Positions 35,794-48,600 of a DNA stretch of 64,000 bases are shown piece after piece. The translations under genes were made by a program, and so were the position numbers. Where the stretch lies: NCBI RefSeq assembly GCF_019393635.1, contig NC_057866.1:4180223-4244222 (forward strand). Reading direction: 5' to 3'. The stretch comes from Dromiciops gliroides. Lineage: Eukaryota > Chordata > Mammalia > Microbiotheria > Microbiotheriidae. Each line of letters opens with the position of its first letter. The stretch's first letter is position 1. The notes under the pieces were generated by a model. That model saw nothing but the letters and a program-made list of their open reading frames with translations. It did no database searches and was not told where the DNA came from.

Positions 35794-35994
35794 AGGGGCA
35801 GCTAGGTGGTGCAGTGGATAGAGCACCAGCCCTGGAGTCAGGACTACCTGAGTTCAAATCCGGCCTCAGACCCTTAACACTTACTAGCTGTGTGATCCTA
35901 GGCAAGTCACTTAACCCTAATTGCCTCACCAAACAAAAACAAAACAAAACAAAAATAAACACAGCCATTTAGAAGTCTATATTAAAAAAAAAAA
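35794..35994 (+). repeat. WSINE1-type SINE (sense)
   Basis: Target duplication aagaggcaaact at 35782-35793 and 35995-36006. After the first (aaac)n tail there is about 45 bp of extra sequence and a second poly-A, so the transcript may have read past the SINE end before integration. Confidence 0.88.
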
Positions 35995-35999
35995 AAGAG

Positions 36000-36130
36000 G
36001 CAAACTGATGGTGAACATCAGGGAAACTTCCAAACAATGAGAACTGTGCCAAAGTGGAATGGGGCTCCTGGAGAAGAGGTGACAGCCCAGAATGAGGCCT
36101 TGGAGGGATAGTTATAAGAGATATCAGGGA
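36000..36130 (+). repeat. CR1/L3 LINE 3' fragment
   Basis: ccaaacaatgagaactgtgc, caaaagtggaatggggctcc-like text and ggccttggagggatagttat match the L3/CR1 3' end layout. Confidence 0.5.
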
Positions 36131-37472
36131 GGGATTCGTGCCCAGGTGAGGATCCTTGCGGTCCTACCCACCTCTCAGTGGGTATCTCTGTGAACCTATG
36201 AGAAATAGATTAGGATAGGCTATGTAACCTTTTATTCTATGAGAAACTAAGGGGATTTAAAGAAAAAAACCACAAATTCAGAAGTAATCATTCACTTGAT
36301 CAAAGAACTCACTTCTGGGTTCAATCTCTAAACACTAGCCCCGTTTTAAATCACACCACCAGGACATTCAAAATACTTTAAAATATTTGATAACTAGACA
36401 ACTTTTCAAGAGAACCCCCAAAGTGACCTTTGTTTTTACTATGGTGTTCAGAGACCACAGTGATGAAGACAAGATTGCAGCTTTCAAAACTGTCTCAGAG
36501 AAGAGCTCATGGATGAGGAGCAGAATGAAAACTCAGTTCTAGAAGGAGTCCTTGAGCAGAGAGAGAAAACAGCTGATTTGACCTATCTGTGGCATAGGCC
36601 TAGTGAAGACCGCTTCAGACTACTCAAGTCTAAGGAGATGGGTACATCTGCTATCATATAGGTTCAGTGTCCATGTGGAGTTAGATCACTGGATCTGAAG
36701 TTGGGAAAGTCCCTGGAACAATGAACACAGAATGGAAGAATGAGAAGGATCTTTAGAATTTACCAAGCCCAAGAAGCCCCTCATTGTACAGGCTCAGAAA
36801 CTAAGTCCTAGAGAAGAAAAGGAATGTAGCCAACATCATGGGCAGCAAAGCCAACCGGAACCCAGGTTCTAGGACTTCCCATCTAGGAGCCTTCCCATTA
36901 TCCAACATTGGTCAGGAAAGTGTGTAGAGGTGAATAGAAGCTCAGGCAAAAGCTGTCACAGTCCAAGTAGTTTAGACAGAAGTGAAGGCCAGGATACACA
37001 GGGTCAGAGATGTAGGCACTGGAAAGGTCACAATGCAGACAGGCCCTGCCAAGTCAGGGCCCTAGCATGTCTGGGTCAGTAAGCAGAGAGAGTCACTGTA
37101 GAAATGGTGATAAGTGCATGGGGCCATCAAAGCCAAACATGTGAGAGAATGAGGAAGTGGGAGGAGGAGGGGAACTAGCAACAAAGACAGCCAATGAAAG
37201 CTGGTTCTGACATCTCCCTGGGTCCCCAAGTGGGTGGGATTGGACAGCAGGGTGCTGAGTGACCTTCCCCGAGTGGAAAGGGCTCGACTTCCTGTGGGGC
37301 TCAATCTCTGCTTAGCAGCTGCCTTCCCCAATCTGGTTATGGGTGGGAGGAAGGGTGACTCCTCAGGGACCCAAGGATTGATCTCTTCCAGGTCTCTGAG
37401 GTCCATAGTCTTTGCCTCTTTGCTGAGGACCCAGAGGCCTTAAGACTGGACCCAGGACAAGGCAGGACTGTG
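36131..37472. other. Upstream flank of the actin gene
   Basis: Contains a MIR-like fragment at about 36690-36880 and otherwise unassigned sequence. A 5' noncoding exon or promoter of the actin gene may lie here; no convincing TATA or CArG box was found by eye. Confidence 0.35.
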
Positions 37473-37485
37473 CTGTCTCTTTTCC

Positions 37486-37660
37486 TTTCTTTTTTTTTTT
37501 TTTGTTTTTTTCTTGTTGTTTTTGTTTTTGCAGGGCAATGAGGGTTAAGTGACTTGCCCAGGGTCACGCAGCTAGTGTCAAGTGTCTGAGGCCGGATTTG
37601 GACTCAGGTTCTCCTGAATCCAGGGCCGGTGCCTTATCCACTGCGCCACCCAGCCGCCCC
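37486..37660 (-). repeat. WSINE1-type SINE abutting the first actin coding exon
   Basis: Antisense SINE with a T/G-rich tail at left and head ending in gccaccc-agccgcccc at right. Target duplication about ctgtctctttcc at 37473-37485 and 37663-37674. Its right end is only about 25 bp from the acceptor used by the exon. Confidence 0.9.
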
Positions 37661-37685
37661 CACTGTCTCTTTCCAATAGCCACAG

Positions 37686-37819
37686 AAAAACTGGGAGAAG
37701 GTGAAGTTTGCTCAGCTGTTATATTTGATGGCGGCTCCAGATACTTCAAAGTGGGGTTTGGTGGAGAACAGGCCCCCCGATTTGTTTTCCCATGCATGGT
37801 TGGGCGCTACAAAAGGCAG
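37686..37819 (+). CDS. ACTE1: Actin coding exon 1 (start unresolved)
   Basis: From a presumed acceptor ccaatagccacag to a GTTAGT donor. Encodes [20 protein letters not shown] and onward to GRYKRQ, the nucleotide-binding phosphate loop 1 region. There is no in-frame ATG between the SINE and the conserved part; CTG at 37691 occupies the Met position with A at -3 and G at +4. Confidence 0.8.
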
Positions 37820-40800
37820 GTTAGTATCCACTATGATAAGAAGTCATGTCTGTGGAGCCCTCGGGATTGTCCCAGACAAAGGAAAATGTTAGCTCTGTGA
37901 TATTACAGAGTGTACAAAAGGGGAGTCTCTGCGTCTCAGCCACCACAGCTGCTCTGGGGACTCAGAGGCTGTAACAAAAGAGACAGAATGACTGACCAGT
38001 GATGGGAAAAAGCCAGAGGTCTTCAGCATAGGCACCTTTAAATTCACACAAAGGACATTTTGAGGCTGTCCCTAAGATAGTGAGGACCATGAAGGACAGT
38101 GAGGTTCAGGACAAAGGATGACTGGAAAAATTGTAGAAGAGATCAATCATTAAAGAGATGGTTGCTGAACAATTAGAAAGGGAAGTGGTGATCACAGAAT
38201 GCAGATGGGTTTCATACAGAGCAGGTCATGCCAGACTAATCTCATTCTCTTCTTTGACAGGACTACTAAACTATAATAGATGAGGGAAAGAAAATTATAC
38301 TTTACTTAGATTAGCAAAGCTTTTAACATGGTATCTCCTACAATTCTTCTGGAGAAGATGACGAGATATAGGCAAGAATGCAATAATACAGTCAGATGAA
38401 TTCAGGACTAGTAGGGATTGATGGTTCAGTGTCAAGACGGAAAGTGATCTCTACTGGGGGACCTTGGGGATCTATGCTTGGCCTATTGCTCATTGACATT
38501 GTTATCAAGAACTTGGAGAAGGCACCAAGAACGTGTTAATCATTCACAGATGACACAAAGCTAGGAGGGAGGAAGAGCTAACATAGTGGGCGACTGAGTC
38601 CAAAAGAATTTTGACAGACTAAACCATTGGGTTGGATCAAAAAAGATAAATCCACTTTATCCAATAGGGATAAACATAAAGTTTTGTACTTAAGTTAAAA
38701 AACCAAGATGGGGGACATAGGAAAAGACCTAAGGATTTTAATGGTTTGCAGGCTCCTTATTCATTACCAGTGTGGTTAATGTGATTTGGCGCTCTATTAA
38801 GAGAGGCATTTCTTCCAGGAATAACCTGATCCCACTGTACTTCTAGACACAGTGGGAAGAAAAGGAAGGGGGTGGGGGGTCACTGCTCACGCCAGAAGCT
38901 GCTCTCTGGACTTCGGACACCAGATGACACCAATCTCTTCACGCCTCTGTAAGTTTGGTAGGAGGATGTTTGGAGTTCCCTACTTCACTCTCAAGGCTAA
39001 TCAGTGACCACAGGAAGAGGTCTGGGAGAGGGTAGGGTTTCCCTCAGGAATATCTGATTGGCTTCCCATCCTTGATGTCATAAGTAGACAGAAGTCAGGG
39101 ATTGGCTAGGAGGTCCAGACAGTACAAGTGTCCAGCACAGAAAAAATATAGATGGAAGATTCCAGTAAGCAGGACAGAGAGCTTCACATGAGTCTTATGA
39201 TTCTCAAAGAGGTCCACAAAACTGAAGGCTTTTTTGGATGGCCCCACTTGGGTTCTAGTCCTGGATCTGTTCCCAATCTCTGTGTGACCTTGGTCTAGTC
39301 CCTTCTACTCTCTGAGCCCCCTTCAGCCTCTCTTCCTTTGGATATATCCTATTCTGCATCCCCCTGTTCTGACTTAAAGGAACCAGATGCCTCACTGTGC
39401 CCTCTCTGGTTCTGTCCCTTTCCTGTATTCCAGGTGGCTTATTAAAGGTGCTTTAAACTCTATAGCTTGTTATACCCCCGAGCCAACGGCCTCCATCTAT
39501 CTCATGAAGCTTTCCAGGTAGAAGCCAAGAAGAGATAGTAGTATTTGGGGAGATTTTCTGCAGGATTCATTCATGTATTCCTCTTGGGTATAGCCCCTCC
39601 CTGCGTCCTTCACGATGACTTGCTGGGCCACCTTGGACCAATCCCTTCACTCCTGTGGGCTTCACACTCTCACTCCTGTGACATTGGGGTCATAACCACA
39701 CACATAAGCCTTAAAAGGCTTATCAAAGTGAGTGACTCTCAGTTATCCAAGAGGCTCTGGATTTCTGGGCAATCTAAAGTAGCAGGGGTCCACATTCAAG
39801 GGCCGATTGTTTCTATTTTGCTTTGGGAGACAAGATAGGAGTCATCAATAGCTTTCCAAATCATGTTTGACTCTGGCTGATTTTGACATGAATTTATTTT
39901 CCCAGAAACCCGGCTTGGTCAGGGTAGAAAGATTCTTGGTTTGAATCATAGAATCTGGGTTCAAACTAGGGCTCGGATACTGGGGGAAAGGAATAAGCAT
40001 TTATATAGCCCCTACTGTGTGCCAGGCACCACAGTAAATAGGTACTTTACAAATATTATTTCATTTGATCCTCACAACAACCCTGAGAGGGAAAAATTAT
40101 TATTCCCATCTTACTGTTGAACAACTGAGGCAAACAGAGGTTGTGACCTGCCCCAGGGTCACACAGCTAGTAAACATCGGAGGCTAATTTTGACCTGAGG
40201 GCTTCCTGGCTCAAGGCCCAGTACTCTATATTCTGTGGCATCACCTAGTTGTTGCTAGTTGTATGACCATGAGTAAATCTCATTTTTCTGAGCATTGGTT
40301 TGCTCATCTATGAAATAAGATTGGACTAGCTCTGTATGGTCACCTCTAGCACTAAATTCTATGTTCATGTATGTCCAAGGAAGCAGCCAGGAAAGGCAGC
40401 TTTGGGTGAAGTAAGGAAGTGGTCCTTGAAAAGTGCTCCCGGTGACCCACAAGTCAGTAGTTGGCACACAGATCACTGAGCGTTTGACTGAGTTTTGTTC
40501 TCAGCTTCCCTCAAGAGCACAAGAGTCCTGAGGCAGGCTTGAAGGTGGCCCGGGGTGGACACCAACAGGCCCAAGAACCCCCAGACCACAGACAGGCACC
40601 AGACATAACCCTACCACAGCAGATAGCGTAGGGAGAGGATAAAAGGAAGCCCGCAGAGCAGTTCAGAGAAAAGGGGCTTTGAGCTGGGAGGTACTGGGGA
40701 GAGGATGCAAATTCTGCAGAAAATCCAAGGGAATGAGGGTCATCTTCCTGAAACATCAGACTGACTGGGTCAGGGAAGGAAATGGGTCTCATTTTCTTTA

Positions 40801-43800
40801 TCTATAAAAAGGGTGAATAGGGTGCGAATGAGCACACTCAGCTACCCCCCGGAGGAGTAGCTGGGAGGCGCACCCGTGCAGCACTGCCCCCTCCCCCAGT
40901 GCCCTCCTCTTGTGGCACAGCGGGTGCAGCCCGTGAGAAGCCGCTACCTGCCTTTTGCAGAGTGTGATGCCCGGAATGGACGCAAGGGACACGTTCATCG
41001 GTAACGAAGTCACCGATAAGCGGGGAAAGCTCACTATCAACTACCCCATTGAACATGGGATCATCACGGACTGGGATGACATGGAGAAGGTCAGCGCGCA
41101 GCCCGAGGCGAGGCGGGGCCGATGGGCCGCTTATTCTAGCAGGACGGGCGGGGGGACCGTGTTACCCGAACGGAGCGCGGCCCGCGCGCCGATGACCCCA
41201 CGGGGCTTCTCTCCCTCAGATCTGGCATCACGCCTTTTACAACGTGCTCCACGTGGACCCAGAGGAGCGTCCCCTCCTGGTGACAGAGAACATCAACACC
41301 CCAAAGTCCAACAAAGAGAAGCTAATAGAGGTGAGTGAGGTGGCGGTGACGGAAGGACTAAGAGTCACGTTTAAAGCCCCTCCCAGCCTGATGCCTTCTG
41401 TTCTGAGGTTCCTCCCAGCCCCGTCCCTCAATGCTCCACGTTCTAAAGGCCGTCCGAGTTCTAAAGTTCTCTTATCCCCTCTGGCTCCGACATTCTGTTT
41501 TCCAAGATTCCTTCTTAGATCTGGGTTCCTGTTATTAATGTGGCAAACACTGGGGGGCAGGTAGGTGGTGCAGTGGATAAAGCACCGGCTCTGGAGTCAG
41601 GAGGACCTGAGTTCAAATCCTGCCTCTGACACTTGACATTTACTAGCTGTGTGACCCTGGGCAAGTCACTTAACCCTCATTGTCCTGCAAAAACAAAAGG
41701 GCGGAGGGGGGGGGGGGGAGAGTCAAACACTGTCCACCGTTTGAACACACTGTAATCCTGATTTATTCTCTCATGAATTCATAGACTGTATGAGTGTGTG
41801 TGTGTTGGTGAAGTGGAAAATGAGGGAGGTGTCCAGGGCCTTCCCTTGCTGCTTCCCTCTTTAAGGACGCAGGGCATGTGTTGCCCCAGTGCCCTGAATT
41901 GGTCTTCCCTTGTTGGAGGTTGTAATAAGATGCCACTCCCCAGCATGGCCCTAGACATCAATGCTCTCTAGGAAAGAGCAATGGAAGGTTTGCAAGCACT
42001 GGTGGCATTGCTGTTTGGTGAGTTTGCAGTAGAGGAGAATCCTGTTGTTCCAGGCGCTGTGCTAGGGGCTGGAAATGCAAAGGACAAAATGCCACCATGC
42101 CTGTCTTCACGGAGCTTATATTCTACCTGCAATATAACATCTGTCTCAGAGAGGCAAATGCAAAGGAATTCCAAGCAATTTCAAGAGGGAAAAGCACTAG
42201 CAACGGGGCAGGGGGGAGGAATAGGGAAGGCCTTAAGCCGAAGGCAGCACATGGTGGTGCTTTGAAGGAAGTTGGGGGTTTCCTGAAGCTGAAGGGTTCG
42301 AGAGTGAAGGAGCGCCAATGGGCTGGGGCCTCTTCCAGCAGTGATATTCCAGGTCTGTGACTGAATATTGCCCATGCCCTGAACCATGGAGGAAATTCCC
42401 ATTGTCTCTTGGAATCCTGCCTCTCCCTGCCTCCCCCCCCCCCCCAGGAACAGCCCCTTCTGACTGCGGACTCTCTTTTGTAGGTTATGTTTGAAACCTT
42501 TAAAGTTCCAGCCCTGTACGTAGCAATCCAGTCCATTTTGTCCCTTTTTTCGTCGGGCCGGACCACTGGTGAGTGCTGACACCTCCATTAAGTTCTGCCT
42601 TAAAGCTGGTTTTCCCAAATATGTAGGCCAGAAAAATTCTGTCCAGGTGATACAATTAGCATCTCAGTATCCCAGTCTTATCAAATGAGGGGCTTGGATG
42701 AGACGCTCCCTGGGCTCTCTTCCATTGCTCTTCCAGTTCTAAGTTCCTTCACATCTCTGATATTCTATGTACGATGTTCTAGGGCCCCTTCTAACTCTGA
42801 TATCTTATGTTCCATGTTCTAACGTCCTCTCTGTTCTGTATCCTAAAGCCTCTCTTAGCTCTAACATTTCTCCTAGCTCCAAGATTTCATGTGCCACACT
42901 CTCAAGGCCATCCTAGCTCTGACATTTCATGCTCTAGGGTTCATTCCAGCCCTGATAGGCCACATTTTATGTTCTAAGTGTCCTCCCACCTTCAACATTC
43001 CATGTTTTATTTTCTAAGGTCCATCTCAACTTTGAAAGGCTGTATTTTATGTTCTACTCTAGTCAGGTGGGGAGTCACACCTCCTAGAGCACCTGCTCAG
43101 ACTGCCAGCCAGTGAGCAATGCCACATCACCAGTGTTGGAGAGCTGGTAGTGCCTGGTTTATTACTAAGGCCACTTAGCCCCTGTGGGCCTCAGTCTCCT
43201 CTGGAGTAAAAGGAGTGTTAAACCAGATGACCTCTGAGGTTCCTTCCAGCTCTCAGAACCAGGATTCCAGACCCTCATTGCTCTTGACACACAAATGCCT
43301 CCTTGGAATTCTTGAGAAGAGTGAGGTCTTTCTCTGACCTGCAAGAAAAGGTGCCAAACCTGGATCAAGGAGTCCCATTTGGGGATTTTGGGAACTAAAG
43401 TCCATTTCTGTCAGGAGACCCTCTGTGATGAGGCTCTTCATCCCAGACCTGGGCTTTTACCTCTTATCCAACAGAAGGGCACATCAGCTTGGCGTGTGCC
43501 CTGACCTTCATCCAAATTAATAGGCCAGAAACACTATAGCCAGGTCCTAAACCATCATCTCCATTATAAAGGAGGATGGGGTGGATTATATTATCTCTAA
43601 GGATCCTCTCCACTCTGATATCCAGTACTCTCAGGTCTACTCTATCTCTGACATTTCCTTTGTTCTCAGGTCCCTCCCAGCTCTAGCATCCTATACTCTT
43701 AGCTCAGTGACAGCTCTGATCTCTGATATTCTCAGGTCTCTCCCTGTCATTAAGATTTCATGTTATAAGGGCCCCACCAGCTCTTTGTTCTAAGGGTCTT

Positions 43801-45593
43801 CCAAGCTCCGTAGTTCCACGATTCTCTGACCTTAAAGCCCGCTAAAAGACTACAAGGACATCTTCATTAACAGGTGAAGGCATTGTAGGCTGTGGCTCTC
43901 TGAAACCCTCCAATCCAAGCTCCTCCTTTCTCTTCCTAGTTTTCCCAACTTAGCTCAGCTGCATATAGCAGGCTATCTATTATCTAATTCCCTTGAGAGG
44001 AGGCCAGACCTCTTCCTTGGGATGCACCAGGGCCTTCTCTTCTTCCAGGATTTGTCGTGAATTCTGGGGATCAAGTGACCTACAATGTTGCCATCGATGG
44101 TGGCTACATCTTGTCTGATGCCATCATGAACCTGCAGGTGTCAGGCTGGGACCTCTCCATGTACCTTACGAAGATTCTCGTTGACAAAGGCTACTCCCTG
44201 AGCACCCTGGGTGAGACAGCGCAAGCCCTGACCAGACAATGCAGGGAAAGGAGCTAAGGTCCATCGCATAGTTAAAAGCAGACTCCTCCTCTGCTGCAGA
44301 GGGTCAACCAATGGGACCAGCAGCACGCTAGGGATTGCCCTTGAGGTCCTCATTGCATCTCCCCTAAACTATTACAGTAACTTCTAACTGGGCTCCCTGT
44401 CCCCAGTCTCTCTCCTCTGATCTGTAGTGCCCATGGCTTCCAAACTGCTATTCCCAGAGCACAGGCCTGATCGTGTCACTGCCCCTGCACAAGAAGCACT
44501 GGTCAGTGGTCACTAGGATGAAATACCAACTCCTCTGTTTGGCATTAACCGCTCCCCCCCCACAGTCTGGGTGCCACCAATCTTTCTAGGAGGCTTTCCA
44601 GGAGATAGGGTTCCCTACTATCCCTCACCTCTCCTAGGAGCTGTGTTCCAAGTGCAAGGTTCCCCCCCTTGCCTCTGTGGCTTGGCAAAGGCCATGCCCC
44701 TGTGCCTGGTGATCCTCCTCTTGTCCTTCTCCCCTTCCAAGGCTCAGCTCCTGGGCCACCTCCTTCAAGACACCTTTCCTGATCTCAGTCTTTCCTTATT
44801 AATGCCCCCATCCAGCAAAATGACTTAGTGTTGATTTTATTTTATCTTCATCGAGGTCGGAGTGGGCATCAACCACATTGATGACATCATGGGCCCATGG
44901 GAGGAGAATGTTTTGTATTTCCTTATGTGTGCATTGGTGTGTCTGCTGTCCATTATCCAAGCCCCTTCCCGGAGCCCCGCCCCAATGTAAGGTCCAAAGT
45001 CAAGCAAGCCCTCTTTAGTTTGAATTTGTATCCCCAGCACCTGGCATGGGCCTGGCATATAGTGGGGATACTCACATAGACGAATGCGTGAGCAGATGAG
45101 TGCATGGAAGGATAGAAGGCTGAATATGTGTCAGGACCTTTGGAGATCATTCCAAAGAGGAAGAAAAGGGGGGAAAGGTCTTGCCTCAGAGAGTGTCCAC
45201 ACTACCTTATCCTGGGGGTTGTTTCTTGTAAAAGTCCTTTCTAAAAAAGGAGACATCCTCGCCTCCCCCCCTTCCCTAGCCCTGGCCCCAGAAGGCTCGG
45301 GATCCCTGACAAACAGACCTTGCTTTCTGGAGGCAGGTTTCCCCATACAGGCTTCTCTCTCCCCACCAGCCGAATGGGAGATGGCCAGAGCCATCAAGGA
45401 GAAATTGTGCTACGTGGCTTTGGACTATGCGGAGGAAATGCACACTGAAGAATCCTCCATAGAGAAGAAATATGAGCTCCCTGATGGCCGAATCATTACC
45501 GTGGGCAAGGAGAGGTTCCGCTGTCCTGAGGCTTTGTTCCGACCATCCATGCTAGGTGGGGCCACCAGACATAGAGCACGTTCCCCCCCCCCC

Positions 45594-45644
<51 letters not shown>

Positions 45645-48600
45645 CCTGTGGGACCATCCATCACTCTAGGCTTTCAAAGCAGAAAGTAATTCCATGGGCG
45701 GGGTGATGAGGACCAGCACTGAGCAAGTGAATTGGAGCACACTGGATGAGTGGATGAGGAGGCTGGAGGAAACACAGGTTTGATTCTTGAGAAGAGATTT
45801 GGGTGAGAGGAGGGGAGACCCGGCTGATTCAGTCATTTATTAAGTGCTCACTGTGGGCCAGGCACAGGCTAAGCATCCATGGTGCACAGACAGAAAGAAA
45901 TGACTCCTGCTCCCGTGGAGCTTACACTCCATCAGGGAAAGGGGTCTTCATCTTGCTCATGTCCTGTATCCTGTAGGCATGAAGCCTGAAGAGCTCTTCT
46001 CAGAATAATCTTTTAAAATGCATCCAATAGAAGGATTTCAAAGGAAACAAGTATATAGAAATGAAGAGTTCAAAATACTGACTTCGGGAGAGCCAAGGCA
46101 TGTGTCCTGAAGAGAAACAAGATGAATAGTTAGATTTGGAGGGGACCAGGGGCAGGAGAAGCCTCCTGTGAGAGAGAGGTGGCATTTCAGCTGAGTTTTG
46201 GAGGCCACTGGAAATTCTAAGAGGTGGAGATGGAGAGAGAGGGCATTCACAATGTAAACATAAAGGGATTTCTAGGGAGGAGGCCACTGGGGAGGAACCA
46301 GGGCAGAATAAGCTCATCATAGGAAGTGGTTTTTGAGCTGCACCTTGAAGAGCGCTAGTGCTTTTAGGAAGCAGTGGGAAGGCAGTCCAGAGTTGGGGGT
46401 GGGGCACAGTCTGTTCAAAGTCATGGAAACAGGAGATGGAATAGTGTGTGAGAAGACCAGCAACAAGACAAGTTTATTTGAAATGAGAGTGAAGAAGAAC
46501 ATGCAGTAAACCTGGAAAGGTAGGCAAGAGCCAGAGATTGGAATACCAAACAGAGGCATTTTTGTTTTATAGTAGAAGCAATTGGGAGCCCCAGGGCTTC
46601 TTGAACAGGGGAGCAGCACAGTCAGATCTCTGCTTTGGAAACATCATTTTGGCAGTTGTGAGGAGGAAAGATTGGAGTGTGGAGGCACTGGAAAGCAGGG
46701 AGACCAATTAGGAAGCCATGACAGTTGTACAGACAAGCTAGTGGGGCCAAGGGCCTGGGCTAGGAGAGTGCCTATATGAGTGGTGAGAAGGGGATGGAAT
46801 GGATAAGACTTGACAACTGATTAGAAATTGGGAATTAGAAAAGGAAAGGGAAAAATAAAGAACTCCAAGGCTTTGAACTAGGGTGACTGTAAGAAAGGTG
46901 GAACCCTTGACAGTAACAGGGAAGATGGGAAGAGGGGAGGCTTGGAGGAGATAATGAGTTCAGTTTGGGACATGTTGTGGGGCATCCACTTTGAAATGCT
47001 TAACAAGCAGCTCTAGTGATGGTGGTCTGGAGCTCAAGAGAGAGGTTAGAGCTGGGTATATAGACCTGTGAATCAGCTATAGAGAATGGATAATGGAACT
47101 CATGAGGGTTGGTTTCAGACACACAGAGAGAAACGGGGTGGAGAGGGAAACAGAAAAGAAGAGGGAGAGAGTGATAGAGACAATCAGACCCTCATTTTAT
47201 ATGAGATGTACCCCAAATTGTCTCACCACAGGCTTATCATCATAGACTCAGATCAACAGATAAATACCATCTTCCTCACTTGGGGGTAGCACCAGGAATT
47301 GCTGTAGGATACAGAACACATGGGCAGGGGATGGGCAGATATAGGATACTCTTCCCCAATTGCCTCCCTGCTGGTCTGTGCACCAGGGAAGAGACCCAGA
47401 GATATACTAAAATCCCACTTTCTACAAGAAACCTTTCCTGATTTCCTCCTGAAAATTAGGGGCTTTCCATCTGTTGTTTATTTATGATTTGTAATGTCTA
47501 TGTCTAGTTTCTACATAGTTCATTGCATGTTGGCTCCCACATTAGACTGAGCTCCTTGAGAACAAGGATTCTTTTTCTTATCTTTGTACCCCCACCAAAC
47601 ACTTGTTGACTGACTGACCCATATCAAGGACATTTCTCATTGGAAAACACAAATAGTACCACCAAGAACTTTCTGACGCTGGTGGGTTTACCTGCATTTG
47701 ACTTATTTTAGGAACAACCCGAAGTCCCTAAGGGCTCAGGTGGTAGCCCAGTTAGATAATTCTAAGCCCCTGAAAAAGTTCTCCCTCCCTTTTACATAGC
47801 TTGGCCAGCCCTGTGGGGTATCAGCTGCAGTTGAGGATATCAAGCAGATTGGTTCTTTCCAGATCCACTGCTGGCCCTAGCCATGGTGCTGACAAAGCTC
47901 AGTTACTGCCTGCTCTGCTATTTGCCTGATGCTGGTGCGGACAGCTTTTCTAAGAGACAAATACTAATGCATCCTTTTTCTTTGCAGGGGTCACATCTCC
48001 AGGTCTTCACAAAAACATATACGAGAGCCTTGCAAAATGTGACTTTGAAATAAGGAAGATCTTTTATGTGAACACTATCCTTTGTGGAGGTAACATGCTC
48101 TTCCCAGGCCTGGGTGAACGAGTGGCCAAAGAAATCAAGGCCCAGGCACCCCAGATGACTAAGATTAAGGTACTTTCTTCCTGAAGTAGGGTGGGGCTTT
48201 CCCATTTGGGTGGTCTTGAGTCTCTCAATGCTTTCACTGAGACACCTATAATTCACATCCCCAATTTATAGCCCAGGAAACTAAGGAAACTAAGTGATTG
48301 GTCCCTGGCCTTCCAATGAGTAGCTGACCCTTCTCAGCAGGCTGCCCACAGTACAGGAGAGTTCTTTGGACAAGCTCCCTGAAGGCTTTCAGAAAACATG
48401 ACTGGTTATTTGATTTCATCATCCAGACACTTATTTTTCCTTCTCTTGGCCCCGTCTGTTCCTTTTCTGCTTGTTAGTATTTCTATGACAGGAGGGGGTG
48501 GAACATGGAGTTGACTCCTCGTCTGGACTGTCTTCATAACTTACTATGTGACCTCTGCAAGTCCCTCCTGAGAATCTATTTCCTCATCAGTGCAATGTGG

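Noticed and set aside
37598-37685. ATG at 37598 as the actin start
   Set aside because: It lies inside the antisense SINE and would add SINE-encoded residues; it is in frame but is better explained by chance, since the intron acceptor precedes the exon.
39545-39838. 97-codon open frame in actin intron 1 as an extra exon
   Set aside because: No actin similarity, no splice signals that keep the known exon phases, and no protein family recognised.
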